Positions 59,319-64,000 of a stretch of DNA of 64,000 nt are shown one piece after another. The DNA lies in the NCBI RefSeq assembly GCF_003846175.1, contig NZ_ML123054.1, positions 155,585 to 219,584 of the forward strand, given 5' to 3'. The notes beneath the pieces are model-generated. The model made no database searches. It was not told where the DNA came from and saw nothing but the letters and a program-made list of their open reading frames with translations. The position numbers were made by a program, and so were the translations under genes. The first letter of the stretch is position 1; each line of letters begins with the position of its first letter. This stretch comes from Streptomyces sp. ADI95-17 (lineage in GTDB: Bacteria > Actinomycetota > Actinomycetes > Streptomycetales > Streptomycetaceae).

Positions 59319-59534
59319 CGCATCCAATGCGAGAAAACCGCATCGGATGCGAGTCGGCGGCGAAACCGCAGGCCGTCCATCCGGACGAGTGACAGTGGCT
59401 GGCCAGCAGGCCTCGCCAGCCGCTACCGTCGCGCGACGCAACAGAGCCGGACGTCCCTGCTCAGCGAGGTGTCGTCCGCCTTCGCCGGCGTCGCCACATC
59501 AACTGTCGCCAGTTCGCATCCGATGCAATTGGCG
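59319..59534. promoter_or_regulatory. Candidate internal resolution site between recombinase and tnpA
   Basis: Three copies of a palindromic motif GCATC-(C/G)(A/G)-ATGC occur here: within 59319-59333, within 59339-59353 (20 bp apart) and within 59515-59529. The third is nested in a near-palindrome, 59507-59534, whose arms are CGCCAGTTCGCATC and CGATGCAATTGGCG. That arrangement (a core dyad plus spaced repeats near the recombinase start) is what TnpI-type resolution sites look like. AACTGTCGCCAGTT at 59501-59514 also matches the inner part of the transposon end. Confidence 0.6.
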
Positions 59535-59660
59535 GCGCTTGGAACATCGGAACGAAAACCGGCGCTAAGCCCTGGTGATACTCAGGAAGGCTTTGACCTG
59601 GGCTTCTGTGGCAGCGGAACCTTCGGCAGTCGTTGTTGATCGACTGTTTGGAGGTCCGGG

Positions 59661-62600
59661 GTGCCGGTCGAGTTTTTGACGGATGAGCAGGCTGCCGCGT
59701 ATGCGGCGTTTCGCGGGGCGCCTTCCCGCACGGAGCTGGAGCGTTTCTTCTTCCTGGACGACGCAGACCGGGAGCTGATCGAGGGCAAGCGGCGGTCCCA
59801 TAACCGCCTGGGCTTCGCGCTACAGCTGACGACCGCGCGGTATCTGGGGGTGTTCCTTGACGACCCCACGGACGTGCCGGCGGAGGTCGTCGACTGCCTC
59901 GCCGAGCAGCTCGACATCGGCGATGTGTCGGTGCTGAAGGCGTACGGAGAGCGGGAGAACACCCGCCTGGAGCACGTACGCGAGCTGCGGCGGGTCCTGG
60001 AATACAAGGAGTTCGCCGAGGCGGAGGCCGACCTGCGGACATGGGTGGACGCGCGGGCCTGGACGACTGGCGAGGGCCCGAAGGCCCTGTTCGACGCGGC
60101 GGTCGGCCAGCTGCGTGAGCGCCGCGTGCTGCTGCCCGGCGTGACGACGCTGACCAGGTTGGTCGCCTCGGTGCGGGAGACGGCGAACCAGCGGCTGTGG
60201 GACACCCTGTACGGGATGTTGAGCGTCGGCCAGCGGGCGGTGCTGGACTCCCTGTTGGCCGTGCCGCCTGGCGCGCGGGTCTCCGAGCTGGACCGGCTGC
60301 GGCGCGGTCCGGTGCGGGTATCTGGACCGCAGATGAAGTGGGCCCTGGACCGGGCTGAGGAGATCGCCGACCTGGACATGCGCGCGCTGGATGTGTCGGG
60401 GATACCGCCGCGGCGACTGGCGGAGCTGTCACGGTACGGCGTGGACGGCAAGGCGTCGCTGCTCAAGCGGCACGGCGACTCGCGCCGGCTGGCGACGCTG
60501 CTGGCTACCGCGGTCTACCTGACAACCCGGGCCGTGGACGACGCCTTGGACCTGCTTGAAGTGTTGATCGCGACGAAACTGCTGGCCAAGGCCGAGCGGG
60601 AGACGGTCAAGGAGAAGATCAAAACGCTGCCGAAGGTGGAGCGGGCCGGTGCGAAGCTGGCGACGGCGTTCCAGGTCGTCTTCGACACCACGAGCGAGCA
60701 GGTCGACACCGACACCGGAGAGATCAGCCCGCCGAAGGTGGAGACGCTCACGGCGATGTGGGAGCAGATCGAGAGCGTGGTCCCGCGCCACGAGCTGGCT
60801 GCCGCGATCGCCGCACTGTTCGAGCTGACGCCGCCGCTGGACTCCGATGCGGACGAGGCGTGGCGGGCGATGCTGGTCAAACGGTTCGGCACAGTCCGGC
60901 CGTTCCTCAAGCTCTTGGTCAAGGTCGTCGACTTCGGTGCCACCCCAGAAGGGCTGCCGGTGCTGAGCGCGCTGAAGTCGCTGCCGGACCTGATGGGCCG
61001 CAAGAAGGTCGGCCCGAAGGAGATCGACACCGATCTGCTCGTCGGCTCCTGGCGGCGCCTGGTCCTTTCGGCTCCGCACCTGGAGCCGGGCACGGTGGAT
61101 TGGAAGGCGTACACGTTCTGCATCCTGGAGCAGTTCCACCGGATGCTGCGCCGACGGGAGGTGTTCGCGAAAAACTCCTCCAAGTGGGGCGACCCCCGGG
61201 CGAAGCTGTTGGTCGGGGAGGCGTGGGAGCAGGCCAAGCCCACTGTGCTGGCATCCCTGAGCCTGCCCGCCGGGGTGAGCGAGCACTTGGCCGCGCGGGC
61301 CGCGCTGCTGGACGGCACGTATCGCGAGGTCGCCGGGCGGTTGCCGGATAACGCGCAGATCACCTTCGATGACGACGGGCGGCTGCACTTCGCCGCCCTG
61401 GAGCCGGAGCCCGCCTCGCTGCTCGGCCTGCGGGCCGCGGTCAACGCGATGCTGCCCCGCGTCGACCTGCCCGAGGTGCTGCTGGAGGTGTTCTCCTGGA
61501 CCGGCGCCGACCAGGCGTTCACCTCGGTCACCGGTGGCGAGGCCCGTCTCAAGGGCCTGCCCGTGACGATCGCAGCACTGCTGGTCGCGCACGGCTGCAA
61601 CATCGGTTACACCCCGGTCATCGGCGGTATCGACGCGCTGAAGTACGGGCGGCTCTCCCACGTCGACCAGACGTATCTGCGGCTCGCCACGTACCGAGCG
61701 GCGAACGCCACGCTGATCGAGCACCAGGCGGCCATCCCGCTCGCCCAGGCGTGGGGCGGCGGGCTGGTCGCCTCAGTCGACGGGATGCGGTTTGTCGTCC
61801 CCGTGCCCAGCGTGTACGCGCGGCCGAACCCGAAGTACTTCGGACGTCGGGGCGGCGCCACCTGGCTCAACATGATCAACGATCAGGCGGCAGGGCTCGG
61901 CGGGAAGGTCGTGGCCGGCACCCCGCGCGACTCGCTGTACGTGCTGGACGTCCTCTACGACCGCGACGGCGGCAAGCGCCCGGAGATGATCGTCACCGAC
62001 ACCGCCTCGTACAGCGACATCGTCTTCGGACTGCTCACGCTCGCCGGGTTCGTGTACGCCCCGCAACTCGCGGACCTGCCAGACCAGAAGATGTGGCGTA
62101 TCGACCGCACCGCCGACTACGGCGCCTTCCAGGACGCCGCCCGGGGCCGGATCGACCTCAGCAGGATCGAGCGGCACTGGGAGGACATCCTGCGGATCAT
62201 CGGCTCCATCCACACCGGAGCTGTCCGCGCCTACGACGTCATCCGCATGCTGTCCCGGGACGGGCGCCCCACCCCGCTCGGCGACGCGATCGCGCACTAC
62301 GGACGGATTGCCAAGACCCTGCACATCCTGCGCTTGGCCGACGAGCCCGGCTACCGCCGGCAGATCAAGGCGCAGGCCAACCTCCAGGAGGGCCGCCACT
62401 CCCTGGCTCGGAAGATCTTCCACGGACGGGCCGGACAGCTCTACCAGCGCTACCAGGACGGTATGGAGGACCAGATCGGCGCGCTCGGACTGGTCCTCAA
62501 CGCCCTTGTGCTGTTCACCACGAGGTACATGGACGCGGCGGTAGCTCAGCTGCGGGCGGACGGCTTCGACGTCCGCGACGAGGACGTGGCCCGCCTCTCG

Positions 62601-62711
62601 CCGTTCGTACGGCACCACGTCAACATGCTCGGCCGGTACTCGTTCCAGCTGCCCGACCTGCCTGGCGGCCTGCGCCCGCTGCGGGCCCCCGATACCACCG
62701 ATGATGCCTAG
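59661..62711 (+). CDS. tnpA: Tn3-family transposase TnpA
   Basis: A 1016-residue DDE transposase, full length for the family. The N-terminal DNA-binding region (~1-150) holds VEFLTDEQAAAYAAFRG and RRSHNRLGFALQLTTARYLG. The C-terminal catalytic domain has D in LVASVDGMRFVVPVPSVYAR, D in MIVTDTASYSDIVFGLL and E in KAQANLQEGRHSLARKIFHG. The GTG at 59661 has GGAGG six nt upstream. The TAG stop coincides with the edge of an IS701-type element, so the last codons could have been altered by that insertion. Confidence 0.93.
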   Translation: MPVEFLTDEQAAAYAAFRGAPSRTELERFFFLDDADRELIEGKRRSHNRLGFALQLTTARYLGVFLDDPTDVPAEVVDCLAEQLDIGDVSVLKAYGERENTRLEHVRELRRVLEYKEFAEAEADLRTWVDARAWTTGEGPKALFDAAVGQLRERRVLLPGVTTLTRLVASVRETANQRLWDTLYGMLSVGQRAVLDSLLAVPPGARVSELDRLRRGPVRVSGPQMKWALDRAEEIADLDMRALDVSGIPPRRLAELSRYGVDGKASLLKRHGDSRRLATLLATAVYLTTRAVDDALDLLEVLIATKLLAKAERETVKEKIKTLPKVERAGAKLATAFQVVFDTTSEQVDTDTGEISPPKVETLTAMWEQIESVVPRHELAAAIAALFELTPPLDSDADEAWRAMLVKRFGTVRPFLKLLVKVVDFGATPEGLPVLSALKSLPDLMGRKKVGPKEIDTDLLVGSWRRLVLSAPHLEPGTVDWKAYTFCILEQFHRMLRRREVFAKNSSKWGDPRAKLLVGEAWEQAKPTVLASLSLPAGVSEHLAARAALLDGTYREVAGRLPDNAQITFDDDGRLHFAALEPEPASLLGLRAAVNAMLPRVDLPEVLLEVFSWTGADQAFTSVTGGEARLKGLPVTIAALLVAHGCNIGYTPVIGGIDALKYGRLSHVDQTYLRLATYRAANATLIEHQAAIPLAQAWGGGLVASVDGMRFVVPVPSVYARPNPKYFGRRGGATWLNMINDQAAGLGGKVVAGTPRDSLYVLDVLYDRDGGKRPEMIVTDTASYSDIVFGLLTLAGFVYAPQLADLPDQKMWRIDRTADYGAFQDAARGRIDLSRIERHWEDILRIIGSIHTGAVRAYDVIRMLSRDGRPTPLGDAIAHYGRIAKTLHILRLADEPGYRRQIKAQANLQEGRHSLARKIFHGRAGQLYQRYQDGMEDQIGALGLVLNALVLFTTRYMDAAVAQLRADGFDVRDEDVARLSPFVRHHVNMLGRYSFQLPDLPGGLRPLRAPDTTDDA

Positions 62712-64000
62712 TAGTGCTTGGTCATGTTGGTGCGGGGTCTAGCATGTCGCGGTGACAGGTGGGGCAGGCGCCGGTCCAGATCACGAGGAGTGTTTGCAGC
62801 TCGTGGACGACTTGGTAGAGGCTCAGGCCGACGCCGTCTCTTTTGGGGATCGGCTCAGTCGCTGCAGGGTGCAGAAGGCGTGGGCGACCGAGACGAGGGT
62901 GACGTGGTGGTGCCAGCCGGGCCAGGTCCGGCCTTCGAAGTGGGCCAGGCCCAGTGTCTGTTTCATCTCGCGGTAGTCGTTCTCGATGCGCCAGCGGAGC
63001 TTCGCGGTGCGCACGAGGACGGGCAACGGGGTGGTCTCGGGCAGGTTGGAGAGCCAGAACTGCACGGGCTCGTCCTGGTCGGCGGGCCATTCGGCCAGCA
63101 GCCAGCGAACCGGAAGCTCGGTGCCGGCCGTGGCCTTGCGGATCTCACGTCCGGCGGGCCGGATCCGCAGGGCCACGAAGCGCGAGTACATGCGCTTGCG
63201 CCCGCTTCGGCCACTGCCCGGCCGTGACCCCTCCCTCCACTGCACCGGCCGCGCGGAAGACTTTCCGGCCGCGATGACCAGGCTCTTCACCCGCTGGGCC
63301 GGCTCGGGGTAGGCAGGAACCGGCCGCCTGCCCCGGCCGGGGTAGGCAGGGGTGCACGGCTGTGCGTCCTCGGGTTGCGCGGTGGTCGTGGTCGAGATGC
63401 CCACCACGTAGTCGAGACCGCGTTCTTCCAGGCCAAGCCGGAAGGCGGCGGTGTCACCATAGCCGCCGTCGGCGATGACCTGGGGCACCTCGATGCCCCA
63501 GGACCGCGTCTCGTCGATCAGGTCGAGGGCCAGCTGCCACTTCTCGACATGGCCCACCTGGGCAGGGATGGCGCACTTGTCACGACGGACCACTTTGGCC
63601 TGATCGGCCTTCGGCGAGGCGGGATCCCAGCTCTCGGGCAGGAACAGACGCCAGTTCACCGCCGCCGAGGCGCCGTTGGAAGCCAGGTGCAGCGAGACCC
63701 CGGCCTGGCAGTTGGTGACCTTGCCCGCGGTGCCGGTGTACTGCCGGGTCACGCAAGCCGACGCGTCCCCGTCCTTGAGGAACCCGGTGTCATCGATGAC
63801 CAGCGCGGTGGGCTTGATGACCGGCTGCATGCGCCAGGCCAGACGGGCCCGCACATGCGCCGCATCCCACGGGCTGGAGGTGACGAAGTGGGCCAGCGCC
63901 TGCCGGTTCCCGTCCTCGCCCAGGCGGGCGGCCATCGGCTCCACCGACTTGCGCCCGCCGTCCAGCAACAGACCCCGCAGATAGACCCCGCCCCACCGAC
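62712..64000 (-). mobile_element. IS701-family insertion sequence (one end; continues past window)
   Basis: The region after the tnpA stop reads TAGTGCTTGGTCATGTTGG and belongs to an IS whose transposase is leftward. It lies beside CTAG (62708-62711), which fits the YTNR-type targets of IS701 relatives. The far end is outside the window, so terminal repeats and target duplication cannot be confirmed. Confidence 0.65.
62823..64000 (-). CDS. IS701-family transposase (N-terminus cut by window edge)
   Basis: At least 392 residues of a DDE transposase. Visible blocks are VYLRGLLLDGGRKSVEPMAA, LVIDDTGFLKDGDASACVTR (first D), QYTGTAGKVTNCQAGVSLHL, VIADGGYGDTAAFRLGLEER (second D) and RIENDYREMKQTLGLAHFEG (E), with LAHFEGRTWPGWHHHVTLVS after it. 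The stop is at 62823. The first residues lie past the right edge of the window. Confidence 0.9.
   Translation of the reverse strand, partial: RWGGVYLRGLLLDGGRKSVEPMAARLGEDGNRQALAHFVTSSPWDAAHVRARLAWRMQPVIKPTALVIDDTGFLKDGDASACVTRQYTGTAGKVTNCQAGVSLHLASNGASAAVNWRLFLPESWDPASPKADQAKVVRRDKCAIPAQVGHVEKWQLALDLIDETRSWGIEVPQVIADGGYGDTAAFRLGLEERGLDYVVGISTTTTAQPEDAQPCTPAYPGRGRRPVPAYPEPAQRVKSLVIAAGKSSARPVQWREGSRPGSGRSGRKRMYSRFVALRIRPAGREIRKATAGTELPVRWLLAEWPADQDEPVQFWLSNLPETTPLPVLVRTAKLRWRIENDYREMKQTLGLAHFEGRTWPGWHHHVTLVSVAHAFCTLQRLSRSPKETASA

Larger units (their letters stand above)
55397..62711 (+). mobile_element. Tn3-family transposon (left end to tnpA stop; right end not seen)
   Basis: A 7.3-kb element inserted in glxA. 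The left terminus starts GGGGG directly after the last glxA codon, as Tn3-family ends do. Contents from the left are a methyltransferase, a zinc-ribbon recombinase-like protein, an XRE protein and a tyrosine recombinase (all leftward), an intergenic resolution-site candidate, then tnpA rightward. The right inverted repeat is not visible because an IS701-family element begins at the tnpA stop codon. The 5-bp target duplication cannot be checked in this window. Confidence 0.8.

Noticed and set aside
59498..59515. A third full transposon end at the recombinase/tnpA intergenic region
   Set aside because: Only the inner AACTGTCGCCAGTT part matches; the GGGT...GGCTCG outer part is missing, so a resolution-site role is more likely.

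Overview
This window looks like a Streptomyces chromosome. GC is very high with strong third-position GC bias, GTG and TTG starts are common, and the families are typical of the genus: DUF445, DUF3311 plus symporter, DUF6412 plus YidC, DUF397/DUF5753/DUF6879, class E and class F sortases, and the glxA/GH6 tip-glycan locus. No tRNA, rRNA, CRISPR array or replication origin was seen. All calls come from reading the sequence; no database search was run.

Layout. 1-12.6 kb: housekeeping and resistance genes, namely an SGNH hydrolase cut by the window edge, a DUF445 membrane protein, an MFS pump with its TetR regulator, MepB, an alpha/beta hydrolase, an FMN reductase, a chloramphenicol phosphotransferase homolog, a GNAT enzyme, a histone-H1-like winged-helix protein and a second MFS pump. 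12.8-15 kb: a DUF4157 metalloprotease-like toxin candidate sits between that pump and an ArsR regulator whose upstream DNA carries the same operator-like sequence as the pump. 15-21 kb: an accessory region of small regulators (two DUF5753 HTH proteins, DUF397, a frameshifted DUF6879 gene, an RsbW-like ATPase and a replication-type HTH protein). 21.3-25.4 kb: two convergent type IV, modification-dependent restriction enzymes (SRA-HNH and SauUSI-like), with 1 nt between their stop codons. 26.3-30.1 kb: a three-gene WXG-type (type VII secretion-like) operon.

30.6-41.5 kb: a SEC-C protein, a class E sortase, DUF3311 with a solute symporter, DUF6412 with YidC, an FAH-family enzyme, a haem-degrading/oxidoreductase pair with a divergent ROK regulator, and a surface protein ending in an LAATG sorting signal suited to the class E sortase. 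41.6-50 kb: a phosphonate (2-aminoethylphosphonate type) regulon of a GntR regulator, FAD oxidase, phosphonatase-like HAD, ABC transporter and Tat-exported phosphodiesterase. The operon and the phosphodiesterase share a GntR-type operator candidate. 50-53.5 kb: a NagD-type HAD, a secreted protein with a class F sortase, and a GH6 endoglucanase.

53.5-64 kb: glxA, the copper radical oxidase that normally sits beside cslA, has lost its 5' end and membrane anchor to a Tn3-family transposon whose GGGGG terminus abuts codon ~38. The element carries a methyltransferase, a zinc-ribbon tyrosine-recombinase-like protein, an XRE protein, a tyrosine recombinase, a candidate resolution site and tnpA. It has two copies of its left end flanking the methyltransferase, and an IS701-family element lies at the tnpA stop codon. 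Short tandem repeats, many in coding sequence, occur throughout the window and appear to be a habit of this strain.
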